This document shows positions 24,152 through 31,986 of a stretch of 35,763 nt of DNA, piece by piece. The position numbers and the translations under genes were made by a program. How positions within the stretch are numbered: position 1 is the first letter of the stretch; every line of letters begins with the position of its first letter. Under the pieces are notes generated by a model. That model made no database searches. It was not told the origin of the DNA and saw only the letters and a list, made by a program, of their open reading frames with translations. This stretch comes from an uncultured Lachnospiraceae bacterium (GTDB taxonomy: Bacteria; Bacillota; Clostridia; Lachnospirales; Lachnospiraceae): NCBI GenBank assembly GCA_910587155.1, contig CAJULA010000033.1, positions 1 to 35,763 on the forward strand, in the 5' to 3' direction.

Positions 24152-25141
24152 TCAGCAGATAATATCCAGATACTGCATCCGTACAATTTCATAGTCCATC
24201 CTCATGTTCTGCCCCTCTCCGCCCTCCAGCAGGCGGTTTAACTCCGTCACAGCCTCCGCGGAGATACGGGCAAAGTTCTGCCGTACCGTATACATCTGTT
24301 TGCCCGCATAGCCCATCAGCATAATGCCGTCAAAACCGCACACCGGACGGAAAATATCCATCTCCGTCAATGCCTTCATGGCTCCGATGGCCATAATATC
24401 CGAAGCACATACGATAATATCCCAGTTGTGACCATAGCGAAAGGTAAGATTTCTGGCCTGCAGCTCCGAAAAATTTCCATACCGTACATACACGCTCAGA
24501 CCCATCTCCTCTTTCAAATGCCGGATACCGCGCAGACGTTCCTGGGTCACATACTGATCTTTCTTGCCGGCAATATAAAAGAGGCGCTTCCCGTCGTTTT
24601 CCTCTGTCGTCTTTCTCGCCACATCATACTGGGCACGCCGCTGGTCGATCCAGAGGGAAGAGGTATTTTCACCGACAATAGGCGCGTCGATCACTACTAT
24701 CTTAAAGCAGCCGGAAGCGATCAGTTCATGCAGCGCCCGCTCCTTCCTGGACAGACCATAAATGATAATGCCCGCAATGCTCTGGGACTGAAAATACCGG
24801 ATCATTTCTTCCGGGCTTTTTTCCTTTATCATGGAAAAAAATACGGTAATCACATCCAGATTCAGTTCCATCGCCCTGTTGATGGCACCGGAGATATACT
24901 GCATATTAATCTCGTCTATGGCCTGTACCCGCATATTCAGATCCAGCAGAAGCGCCACCCGTCCCGCCTGCTTGGAAGAGAGCGCCGAGGCCATCGCATT
25001 GGGGACAAAATCCAGTTCCTGTATTGCTCTGTTTACTTTTTCTCTTGTTTCCCCGCTCACATTCGGATAATGATTCAGTACCTTGGAAACGGTGGAAATC
25101 GCCACACCTGCCTGCCTGGCCACATCTTTGATCGAAACCAT
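24152..25141 (-). CDS. LacI-family regulator upstream of glgP
   Basis: About 329 residues from ATG 25141 (MVSIKDVARQAGVAISTVSK), where LacI proteins normally start; an upstream frame to 25201 has no ribosome site. The hinge region is ASALSSKQAG. The effector domain includes GIIIYGLSRKERALHELIAS and IIVCASDIMAIGAMKALTEM. It ends only 19 bases before the two GAAAACGTTTTC operators of the glgP promoter and follows the phosphofructokinase gene by 81 bases. It probably represses glgP; the effector is unknown. Confidence 0.92.
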   Translation of the reverse strand: MVSIKDVARQAGVAISTVSKVLNHYPNVSGETREKVNRAIQELDFVPNAMASALSSKQAGRVALLLDLNMRVQAIDEINMQYISGAINRAMELNLDVITVFFSMIKEKSPEEMIRYFQSQSIAGIIIYGLSRKERALHELIASGCFKIVVIDAPIVGENTSSLWIDQRRAQYDVARKTTEENDGKRLFYIAGKKDQYVTQERLRGIRHLKEEMGLSVYVRYGNFSELQARNLTFRYGHNWDIIVCASDIMAIGAMKALTEMDIFRPVCGFDGIMLMGYAGKQMYTVRQNFARISAEAVTELNRLLEGGEGQNMRMDYEIVRMQYLDIIC

Positions 25142-25222
25142 ATTTTCTTCTTCCCGGAAATTTTCCCATACGTCAAAAAGAGAGGATGATCCCCGGATCA
25201 TCCCCTCCTGTTATGACTGAAT

Positions 25223-26455
25223 TTATTTACGTACCAGATGTCTCGGTGTTCCATTTACGAACAGAGGCTGCAGCTCACCCATAATAAGCGGTCTTGCGTA
25301 TTTCTCATAGCCTTCATTCAGGCCGCAGCCGTCTTCCGTGATCCATTCATCGGGAACGGTTCTCTCCACATTGGCAATGGCATGAATGTCATAGACGCTC
25401 GTACCACACTGATAAGGATCGTTGCCATTCCGATCAAGAGTAATCATCATACCGGTCTTGCCTTCTTCAGCAGCAATCACCGCATCATGTCCCACCTGGA
25501 ATGCCTCATTAATATCTGTCAGAGATGCCAGATGTGTCGCCGCGCGCTGCAGAGTGGAAAATTCAATGGCTCTTGTCTTCAGGCCGGTCTCAGCCGCAAC
25601 TGCCTGTGCCAGATAAGCAGCCGTACCGGACATCTGCTTATGTCCGAATGCATCGACTGCCACGTCTCCCTCGCTGGCAAGCTCACATACATAGCGGCCG
25701 TCTGACAGCTTAATTCCTTCGGAAACAGCAATCACAACGGAAGATTTCCTCTCCGCAAGATCTTTTACCTTAGCCATGAAGGCATCCATATCAAAGGTTC
25801 TCTCCGGCAGGTAAACGGCATCCACGCCTTCACAGTCCACGTCTTTGGCCAGTGCCGCTGCCGCTGCCAGCCAGCCGGCATTGCGGCCCATGATCTCCGC
25901 GATCAGTATGGTAGGTTTCTCAACGCCAAAAGAAGAATTGTCGCGAATCACTTCTTTCAGGGATGTCGCAATGTATTTTGCTGCGGAGCCATACCCCGGG
26001 CAGTGGTCCGTGATCGGAAGGTCATTGTCAATCGTCTTGGGCACGCCCATGAAACGCTGCGGTTTATTATGAGCAGCCGCATAATCGGACAGCATTTTTA
26101 CCGTATCCATGGAATCGTTGCCGCCTGCATAAAACAGGCACTCAATATCATGCTTCTCCATGATCTCGAATACTTTCTCATATACTTCTTCGTTTCCTTC
26201 GATCTTGGGCATTTTAAATCTGCAGGAACCAAGAAATGCGGAAGGCGTCCTCTTTAACAGTTCCACACCTGTCTCATTATCCAGATATTCGTCCAGATCA
26301 CACAGATTGTCCGCCAGAAATCCCTGAATACCGTGCACCATACCGTATACTTTCTTTACACCAAGCTGCTTCGCTGCCACATATACGCCTGCAACGGAAG
26401 AGTTGATAACTGCGGTAGGCCCGCCGGACTGTCCAACTACAATATTTCCCTTCAT
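25223..26455 (-). CDS. 6-phosphofructokinase, PPi-type
   Basis: A 410-residue phosphofructokinase phosphorylating fructose-6-phosphate. It has N-terminal IVVGQSGGPTAVINSS, the phosphoryl-donor loop YAGGNDSMDT and the catalytic PKTIDNDLPITDHCPGYGSA. ATP enzymes have GGDG and PGTIDND, while pyrophosphate enzymes have Asp and Lys at these positions. Here Asp (GGND) and Lys (PKTIDND) favour pyrophosphate as donor, although Asn replaces the usual first Asp. AAGGAG lies eight bases before ATG 26455, and a good promoter is at 26529-26557. It links glucan breakdown to glycolysis. Confidence 0.93.
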   Translation of the reverse strand: MKGNIVVGQSGGPTAVINSSVAGVYVAAKQLGVKKVYGMVHGIQGFLADNLCDLDEYLDNETGVELLKRTPSAFLGSCRFKMPKIEGNEEVYEKVFEIMEKHDIECLFYAGGNDSMDTVKMLSDYAAAHNKPQRFMGVPKTIDNDLPITDHCPGYGSAAKYIATSLKEVIRDNSSFGVEKPTILIAEIMGRNAGWLAAAAALAKDVDCEGVDAVYLPERTFDMDAFMAKVKDLAERKSSVVIAVSEGIKLSDGRYVCELASEGDVAVDAFGHKQMSGTAAYLAQAVAAETGLKTRAIEFSTLQRAATHLASLTDINEAFQVGHDAVIAAEEGKTGMMITLDRNGNDPYQCGTSVYDIHAIANVERTVPDEWITEDGCGLNEGYEKYARPLIMGELQPLFVNGTPRHLVRK

Positions 26456-26528
26456 GATTCTTTCTCCTTTTGCTGTATAGACAATATTTTCATTTCATGC
26501 ATGACCTTTGTCACTGCATCCATTCAAG

Positions 26529-26557
26529 ATTATAGCAGAAAAAAAAAGGCAATACAA
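26529..26557 (-). promoter_or_regulatory. Promoter of the phosphofructokinase gene
   Basis: Minus-strand TTGTAT (26557-26552) and TATAAT (26534-26529) are separated by 17 bases that include a long T run. It lies about 75 bases before the start codon. The region 26456-26627 shows no other gene. Confidence 0.75.
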
Positions 26558-26627
26558 GGGCATGCATCCAAAAATTAGGGCAAAACGCAGCAGGCGCATG
26601 GCACCGGTGCGAAAAATAACCTTCCCG

Positions 26628-27551
26628 TCAGCGCAGGATGGAAGCCGCCATTCTGTGATAAGTATGTCTTACACCGCGGATGGCAACGGAATAAGCCTGT
26701 ATATTTTCCGGCAATGCCATGCCTGCGTATCCCGCATCTCCCAGATGGTGGATATCCGTTCCCGTCATCTTACACATCATGGCGATCTGACGCATCGTGT
26801 CCGTATCCGCTCCTTCCTGGGACGTACCGATGGCCGTGATCGTCAGTGCGCCCAGACTGTGCGCATAGGATACCAGCTCCCTGACATATTCCGTAGTAAT
26901 GCCCGGTACGGTCCCCGGCGCCGGAAAGAGCAGGATATCCGCTCCCGCCTCCCGGAATCTGCGCACGTCTTCTTTGGTAATGATATTTTCCGCCGCCTCT
27001 TTGAGAATTCCTGCCGCATGCATTTTGCCTGCCGCCAGCACAATCTTGTCACCCAGGTTCTCTTTATACAGTTTCAGTGTACGCTCGATGGCTTCGTTGC
27101 TGACACCCATGCCCGGATTACCCGTCAGCAGTATCATATCCACTCCCATGCCGCAGGCACGCTGGGCATTCTCCAGTGTGGCCTTCCTTCCATCCGCCAT
27201 CTGCCAGAGCGGATCTGTCTCATCCGTCCCGTCCTCTTCCACCGGCTCCAGATTGATGCCGATCGGACGCCCGGTCAGCCGCTTCAGTGTCCGCACCACA
27301 TCAAAAGGCGCTTCCTTCGGCAGTCCCTCAATCACCGGATTTTTTACATCAAACACATTCAGCAACAGAATATCCGCTCCCATCGCCGCCGCAAATTCCG
27401 CGTTTGTCACATCTCCCAGCATAGGGCGGATCGTGCCTATCGTCTCACAGACGATCACCCTGCCTTCGCTCTTTGTAATGGATTCCAGCAAATCCTTTCT
27501 TGTAAACTTTGCAAAATCCGATGCATAACCGTCCAACATTCTCTTTGCCAT
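26628..27551 (-). CDS. Conserved TIM-barrel-like protein of unknown function
   Basis: About 307 residues from ATG 27551 (MAKRMLDGYASDFAKFTRKD); GGGTGG lies just upstream and the in-frame extension to 27623 looks untranslated. Repeating beta/alpha segments such as GADILLLNVFDVKNPVI, GRPIGINLEPVEEDG, GVDMILLTGNPGMGVS, GADILLFPAPGTVPGI and ALTITAIGTSQEGAD suggest a TIM barrel of the PEP-mutase/aldolase kind. I believe these proteins were once mislabelled haloacid dehalogenase-like and now sit in a domain-of-unknown-function family (possibly DUF7916). The catalytic role is not known. It is transcribed alone, with the phosphofructokinase downstream. Confidence 0.8.
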   Translation of the reverse strand: MAKRMLDGYASDFAKFTRKDLLESITKSEGRVIVCETIGTIRPMLGDVTNAEFAAAMGADILLLNVFDVKNPVIEGLPKEAPFDVVRTLKRLTGRPIGINLEPVEEDGTDETDPLWQMADGRKATLENAQRACGMGVDMILLTGNPGMGVSNEAIERTLKLYKENLGDKIVLAAGKMHAAGILKEAAENIITKEDVRRFREAGADILLFPAPGTVPGITTEYVRELVSYAHSLGALTITAIGTSQEGADTDTMRQIAMMCKMTGTDIHHLGDAGYAGMALPENIQAYSVAIRGVRHTYHRMAASILR

Positions 27552-27713
27552 TTTTGCCACCCACTTTCCCTGATACCGCCCCGCACATCCCTCAGCCTGT
27601 CTGAAACATTCCCTTTCACACACGCTGTCGGAGCCGTCATCCTTATTGATTATTATTTACCGCTTTCTGGTCAGCTATAGTATCCCGCAGAATCCCTGTG
27701 TCTATACGCCTTC

Positions 27714-27840
27714 CTAAGGAAGCGCTGATTAAATCAGCACTTCCTTAGAGCCTCCGGCGGATGCGCACGGATTTGCAAAGGAAAATGCTGCTTCGCAGCG
27801 CAAATCCGGCGCGGGAAACGCTTTAATCAGCGTTTCCCTA
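27714..27840. repeat. Palindromic repeat, family 1, copy B (longest)
   Basis: The left half is a 35-base near-perfect palindrome (27714-27748) followed by CCTCCGGCGGATGCGCACGG. The right half is GCAAATCCGGCGCGGGAAAC onward with its own palindrome GGGAAACGCT/AGCGTTTCCC (27813-27838). The two halves are roughly inverted copies around GCTGCTTCGCAGC, so the whole 127 bases can fold back. Copies A, C and D are parts of it. It lies in the 427-base gap between the TIM-barrel gene and the MATE remnant. Confidence 0.85.
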
Positions 27841-27947
27841 TATCCGGCGCCCACAATACCTGCTGCGGCCATCCATAACCTTCCATCAGTTTTATTCTAA
27901 CATCGAACCACAACAGCGTCAACAGCGGACGTGGCAGTCACGCCCTT

Positions 27948-27981
27948 CTAAGGAAGTGCTGATTAAATCAGCGTTTCCCTA
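27948..27981. repeat. Palindromic repeat, family 1, copy C
   Basis: CTAAGGAAGTGCTGATT with AATCAGCGTTTCCCTA forms the family-1 palindrome. Its right end supplies the TAG stop of the MATE remnant (27979-27981), so the repeat is in contact with the end of that gene and may have arrived by insertion there. Confidence 0.8.
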
Positions 27982-29301
27982 AAAATAATCATACCGCTTT
28001 CTCTCTTTCACAAAGAAGAACACCGTCACTGCCAGCGCAGTCGCCTCCGCCGCCACAACCGCCATCCAGATACCGTCAATTCCCAAGAGCAAAGGCAGCA
28101 GGAATACAGCGGCTGTCTGAAACAGAAAGGTTCTCAGAAAGGAGAGAATGGCAGAAACCACTCCATTGTTCAGTGCGGTAAAAAAAGCGGAACTCCAGAT
28201 ATTACCCCCCCCATCATCAGAAAGGCCGCCGCATACAGTGCAAAACCGCGACTTGTCAGGGAAAAAAGTCCGGGATCATACCCGGCAAACAGCATGACAA
28301 GCGGCATATTGAATCCTTCCGCCGTCAGCAGCATGACCATACCGGAAGTTCCCATCAGTACAAGACTTTTCCGAAACAGATTCTGCAGTTCCGCTCTGTT
28401 GCCGGCTCCATAGTGATAACTGACAACAGGACCCGCGCCGATGGCATACCCAAAGAAAATAGCCTGGAAAATAAAATTGACATACATGATAATGCCATAG
28501 GCGGCAATACCATCCTCTCCCGCGAACCGCATCAGCTGGAAATTATACAAGATACTCACCAGCGACATGGAAAGGTTTGACACCATCTCAGAAGAGCCGT
28601 TGGCGCAGGCCCGAAATGCGATCCTTTTCTCAAACCGGACCTTTGTCAGCCCGAGAAGGCTGTCATTCTTCCCCGCAAAATACACAATGGGCACAACAGA
28701 ACCTACAGCCTGCCCAAGAGCCGTAGCGGCAGCAGCTCCTGCTATCCCCCAGTCAAAAACGGCAATAAACAGAAAATCAAGAAACATATTAGTCAGACCG
28801 GCCGCAACGGAAACTTTCAGGCTGAGTGCCGGTTTCTCCGCGGCAACAAAAAAGTTCTGAAAAATATTCTGCAGGATAAAAAACGGTTCCGCGGCAAACA
28901 GGATCCTTCCATATATAATACAGTATCGCAGCAGTTCCCCTTCCGCACCCAGCATGGATGCCAGGGACGGTGTAAAAATAAAGCATACGACGGAAAGCGG
29001 CACACTGAAGGCTGCCGCCCCGTAAATCAACATCGAAAAATACGCGTTCGCCAGCTCTTTCCTGCCTTCCCCCAGCTTCAGGGATACGATGGCACTGCCG
29101 CCCGTACCGATCATAAAACCGATACTGCCAAGTCCCATCAGCAGCGGCATGATCAGATTCACTGCGGCAAAAGGCGTCTTTCCCACATAATTTGACACAA
29201 AAAACCCGTCTACAATCCCATATAATGAAGTACAGACCATCATCAGAATCGGAGATGCGACAAAACGCAGCAGTCTCCGATACGTAAAGTGATCTGATCA
29301 T
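27979..29301 (-). pseudogene. MATE-family efflux transporter with two frameshifts
   Basis: Conceptually ~440 residues of a MATE multidrug/Na+ antiporter: LYGIVDGFFVSNYVGKTPFA near the start, GIAGAAAATALGQAVGSVVP mid-protein, and GIDGIWMAVVAAEATALAV at the end. Near the start, ATG 29301 reads MIRSL, but the MATE frame SDHFTYRRLLRFVASPIL lies in another frame; one more 5-base CAGAT unit there would join them. Near 28205 a run of eight C (G on the coding strand) shifts LMMGG out of the frame that reads NIWSSAFFTALNN. Both lesions lie in slippage-prone sequence. The MarR regulator upstream is intact. Confidence 0.85.
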
Positions 29302-29358
29302 TGTATTCTCATCTCTCTGCACCTCCTCTTTGCGCAATTTCAGCACAACGCGGCCATA

Positions 29359-29838
29359 TTATCCTTCTTCCGGCCTGCCGGAAGAAGTGTCTGACAGTCC
29401 GTAAAAACGGTTTGCCTTATCCCTCAATATTGTCACATATCTGCGCGTCAGCCCAAGAAGCTGATTGCCCTCTTCCAGCGTCATCTCCTGGAAAATACTG
29501 TTTTCCAGTTCCAATACCGGCCCGATCTTCTCCCTCGCCATCTTCGCTCCTGCCTCGGTCAGGTAAATATGCATGTCTCTGCGCTTGCCTCTGCGCAGGC
29601 ACAGATAACCCGCAGCTTCCAGATTTCTCACCGCAGAATTGATCGTCTGCTTACTGGTGGAATAAGACATGGCAATCTCTTTCTGCAGACACCCGTCTCC
29701 CAGTTCCATAATGGCATAAAAAACCAGAAATGCACTGTCTGACATCCCCAGATGTCGGGCAATCTCATGATAGATACGGTCAAATTCCCTGTAAATACTG
29801 TTAAACTCCTTTAATTGCCTTCCCTGCTCCCATTCCAT
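29359..29838 (-). CDS. MarR-family regulator
   Basis: A 159-residue MarR-type winged helix-turn-helix protein: YHEIARHLGMSDSAFLVFYA, recognition region MSYSTSKQTINSAVRNLEAA, then wing GYLCLRRGKRRDMHIYLTEA. MarR proteins often repress an adjacent efflux pump and respond to phenolic or lipophilic compounds. It lies 57 bases upstream of the MATE start, on the same strand. Its promoter carries two palindromes placed for autorepression. Confidence 0.93.
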   Translation of the reverse strand: MEWEQGRQLKEFNSIYREFDRIYHEIARHLGMSDSAFLVFYAIMELGDGCLQKEIAMSYSTSKQTINSAVRNLEAAGYLCLRRGKRRDMHIYLTEAGAKMAREKIGPVLELENSIFQEMTLEEGNQLLGLTRRYVTILRDKANRFYGLSDTSSGRPEEG

Positions 29839-29875
29839 AGTGGTCTTCTTTTCTCTCCCTTTCTTCCTGTTCTAT

Positions 29876-29930
29876 AGTCCGAATTCATACTTATGATGGC
29901 CAGTATAATCCGAATTCATACTCTTGTCAA
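29876..29930 (-). promoter_or_regulatory. marR promoter with two operators
   Basis: Minus-strand TTGACA (29930-29925) and TATACT (29907-29902) are 17 bases apart. An AGTNNGAATTCNNACT palindrome lies at 29876-29891, just downstream of the -10. A copy with one end mismatch lies at 29907-29922, inside the spacer. Centres are 31 bases apart (three helical turns). This fits a MarR dimer pair repressing its own operon. Confidence 0.85.
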
Positions 29931-30068
29931 GCCATTACTGACAGGCTAAAATAAATGGAATTCCCGCGAGCAGGGAATCAGGTGCCGTACCTGCCATCAG
30001 CAGCAAAAAATTTTTCGTCTTGTAAGATTCCGGCTGTCGGAAACGGAATATAAGGGGAAAGGAGACAA

Positions 30069-30632
30069 ATGCTTATGAAAGTTACGGAAGAAAATTTTAT
30101 CTCTCTGATCCGTCAGCGCCGGGAAGAAGGGATTGTATATGTCATGGAAAATTATGGAGGCCTTCTGCGATCCATCGTAAGAAAACACCTGTCTTCGGCA
30201 CCAGACCGTATGGACGAATGTATGAATGATATTTTTCTGGGAATCTGGCAGAATATCGGCAGTTTCGATGAAACCAGAGGAAGTTTTGTAAACTGGGCGG
30301 CCGGCGTCGCCCGTCTGGAAGCCATTGACACCCTGCGAAAAATGCAGCGGGAACATGTCAGGTTCTCTCTGAAAGAAATGACACTTTCCTGCGAGGATGA
30401 CGCTCTCTCATCGCTGACTGGCGAAAGACTCTCGAAGGAAACAGAAGAATTGTTAAACTGCCTGTTGCCCAAAGACAGGGAACTGTTTCAGAGGATTTTT
30501 CTGGAAGCGCAGGAGCCAGCGGAAGCAGGACATGCCATGGGACTCACCAGAAACAATGTCTATGTCAGGCTTTCTCGTGGAAAACAAAAAATACGCGACA
30601 GCATAAAAGGGCGGAAAGGATGGAAGTCATGA
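30069..30632 (+). CDS. ECF-type RNA polymerase sigma factor
   Basis: A 187-residue sigma-70-family protein. Region 2 spans residues ~25-95 (DECMNDIFLGIWQNIGSFDE, FVNWAAGVARLEAIDTLRKM) and region 4 lies near the C-terminus (EAGHAMGLTRNNVYVRLSRG). AGGAG lies five bases before ATG 30069. It overlaps the next gene by four bases (ATGA), the usual arrangement with its anti-sigma factor. The stimulus is unknown. The upstream gap has a small hairpin at 29957-29974 (ATTCCC/GGGAAT arms) and no clear ECF promoter. Confidence 0.92.
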   Translation: MLMKVTEENFISLIRQRREEGIVYVMENYGGLLRSIVRKHLSSAPDRMDECMNDIFLGIWQNIGSFDETRGSFVNWAAGVARLEAIDTLRKMQREHVRFSLKEMTLSCEDDALSSLTGERLSKETEELLNCLLPKDRELFQRIFLEAQEPAEAGHAMGLTRNNVYVRLSRGKQKIRDSIKGRKGWKS

Positions 30633-31675
30633 ACAAAAAGGCATATGAATTTGCAAATGATATGAATATGGAAGCGGAAGTCAAAGCCTGCAGTCATGCA
30701 TGGCAGCTTAGTTCGGCAGAAGTGGCGCATTATCGCAGGCAGTTTAGAAAAAGGTCAAAAAATCATTCCCTGAGAGCATATCCCCGGTATGCAGCCGCCT
30801 GTCTGGCAGCACTCCTGCTCAGTGCGGCACTTTTCAGCGGAGACGCTCATGCCGCCATTGAACATATCCGCTGGAGCATCAGCAGTGCACTGGGCCTTTC
30901 GAGTTCTCTGGAAAAATACCGGGAAGTGATCCATACAACCATCGCTGACAACGGCTATCTGTTCACATTGCAGGAGGTCGTGGCGACCGGAGACAAACTG
31001 GTGATCAATTACACCGTAAGCAGAGAGGATGGTCTGTCCATGGGTGAAATTCTCTCTATACCACAGGCAACCCTCTACATTAACGGAAAAGCAGTGAGAG
31101 GTGCCTCTACCGGCGGCAGCCTGTTCCTTGATGAAAAACACACTGTCCTGGGAGTGGATATCTCCTATGAGATCGCAGACATCAACATGTCACAGGAAAA
31201 TACGTATCAGATCAGATTCCGCAGCCTGGGCCTGGACAATGGAGACAGTATCAGGGGAAAGTGGGATTTTGAATTTACGGCAGATGCGTCAGACTTATTG
31301 GCAGATACGAAACGAATCCCCATCCATAAAGACTTCCCCGTTGCTGATGGGATTACCGTGACATTGGAAGAACTTACTTTGAATGAACTGGAACAGAGGA
31401 TTTCATATACCATAAAAGGAACCTCCAACCAGATTCTGATGCTGTCGGCTCAGGATTGCGACGGACATCAGGTTGAATTTGACACAAAGACATTTGATGG
31501 CAAGACCGGTGAAGGCTATATGCAGAATCAGGAAATTCTGTATGACGGAAGAATCAGTGAAACCGCCGACACAGTCATATTTACCTTGTACATTCTGGAA
31601 TTGCCAGATGAAAGCGGGCAAATGAGTGATGACTACCGGCAGATCGGGGAACCCTTTACGCTGAGGATCAGCTAA
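30629..31675 (+). CDS. DUF4179-type membrane anti-sigma factor
   Basis: A 348-residue protein starting at the ATGA overlap. The N-terminal ~50 residues are cytoplasmic and would hold the sigma factor. A single membrane segment is at ~52-70 (AAACLAALLLSAALFSG), followed by a secreted domain with DUF4179-like features (YREVIHTTIADNGYLFTLQE, LVINYTVSREDGLS). Such proteins are encoded next to ECF sigma factors in many Clostridia. The extracellular part may sense envelope stress; the ligand is unknown. No terminator is obvious before the tRNA-Leu gene. Confidence 0.88.
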   Translation: MNKKAYEFANDMNMEAEVKACSHAWQLSSAEVAHYRRQFRKRSKNHSLRAYPRYAAACLAALLLSAALFSGDAHAAIEHIRWSISSALGLSSSLEKYREVIHTTIADNGYLFTLQEVVATGDKLVINYTVSREDGLSMGEILSIPQATLYINGKAVRGASTGGSLFLDEKHTVLGVDISYEIADINMSQENTYQIRFRSLGLDNGDSIRGKWDFEFTADASDLLADTKRIPIHKDFPVADGITVTLEELTLNELEQRISYTIKGTSNQILMLSAQDCDGHQVEFDTKTFDGKTGEGYMQNQEILYDGRISETADTVIFTLYILELPDESGQMSDDYRQIGEPFTLRIS

Positions 31676-31766
31676 ACCGGCTTATGCCGCCCCTGGACGC
31701 AATTACGGGAATCCGATCATCCGTATCACAAATATGCTCGTAACATGAAAAATCAAAAAATCTCAA

Positions 31767-31846
31767 TGCGGATAACAGGACTTGAACCTGCACGGTCTCC
31801 CACCAGAACCTAAATCTGGCGCGTCTGCCAATTCCGCCATATCCGC
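31767..31846 (-). tRNA. tRNA-Leu (UAG)
   Basis: An 80-base cloverleaf on the minus strand with acceptor GCGGATA/TATCCGC and discriminator A. The anticodon stem is CCAGA/TCTGG with loop TTTAGGT (anticodon TAG). There is a long variable arm and a GGTTCAAGTCC T arm. CCA is not encoded. Confidence 0.95.
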
Positions 31847-31907
31847 TTATCAGTGCGGCAGAAAGACCCCTTTTACATTACAGCGGCCCTTCTGCTGCAT
31901 TTTCTCA

Positions 31908-31937
31908 ATTATATATAATTGTCTGCTTTTTTGTCAA
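31908..31937 (-). promoter_or_regulatory. Promoter of tRNA-Leu
   Basis: Minus-strand TTGACA (31937-31932) and TATAAT (31913-31908), 18 bases apart, lie about 60 bases before the tRNA. Both boxes are perfect matches. Confidence 0.8.
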
Positions 31938-31986
31938 GACCATCCTCTGGCCGCCGCAAATCATTCCCGCTGACCGGACATACAGA

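Noticed and set aside
26508..27680. A long plus-strand frame opposite the TIM-barrel gene
   Set aside because: It is the antisense shadow of a well-supported minus-strand gene, rich in Arg/His/Pro as such shadows are.
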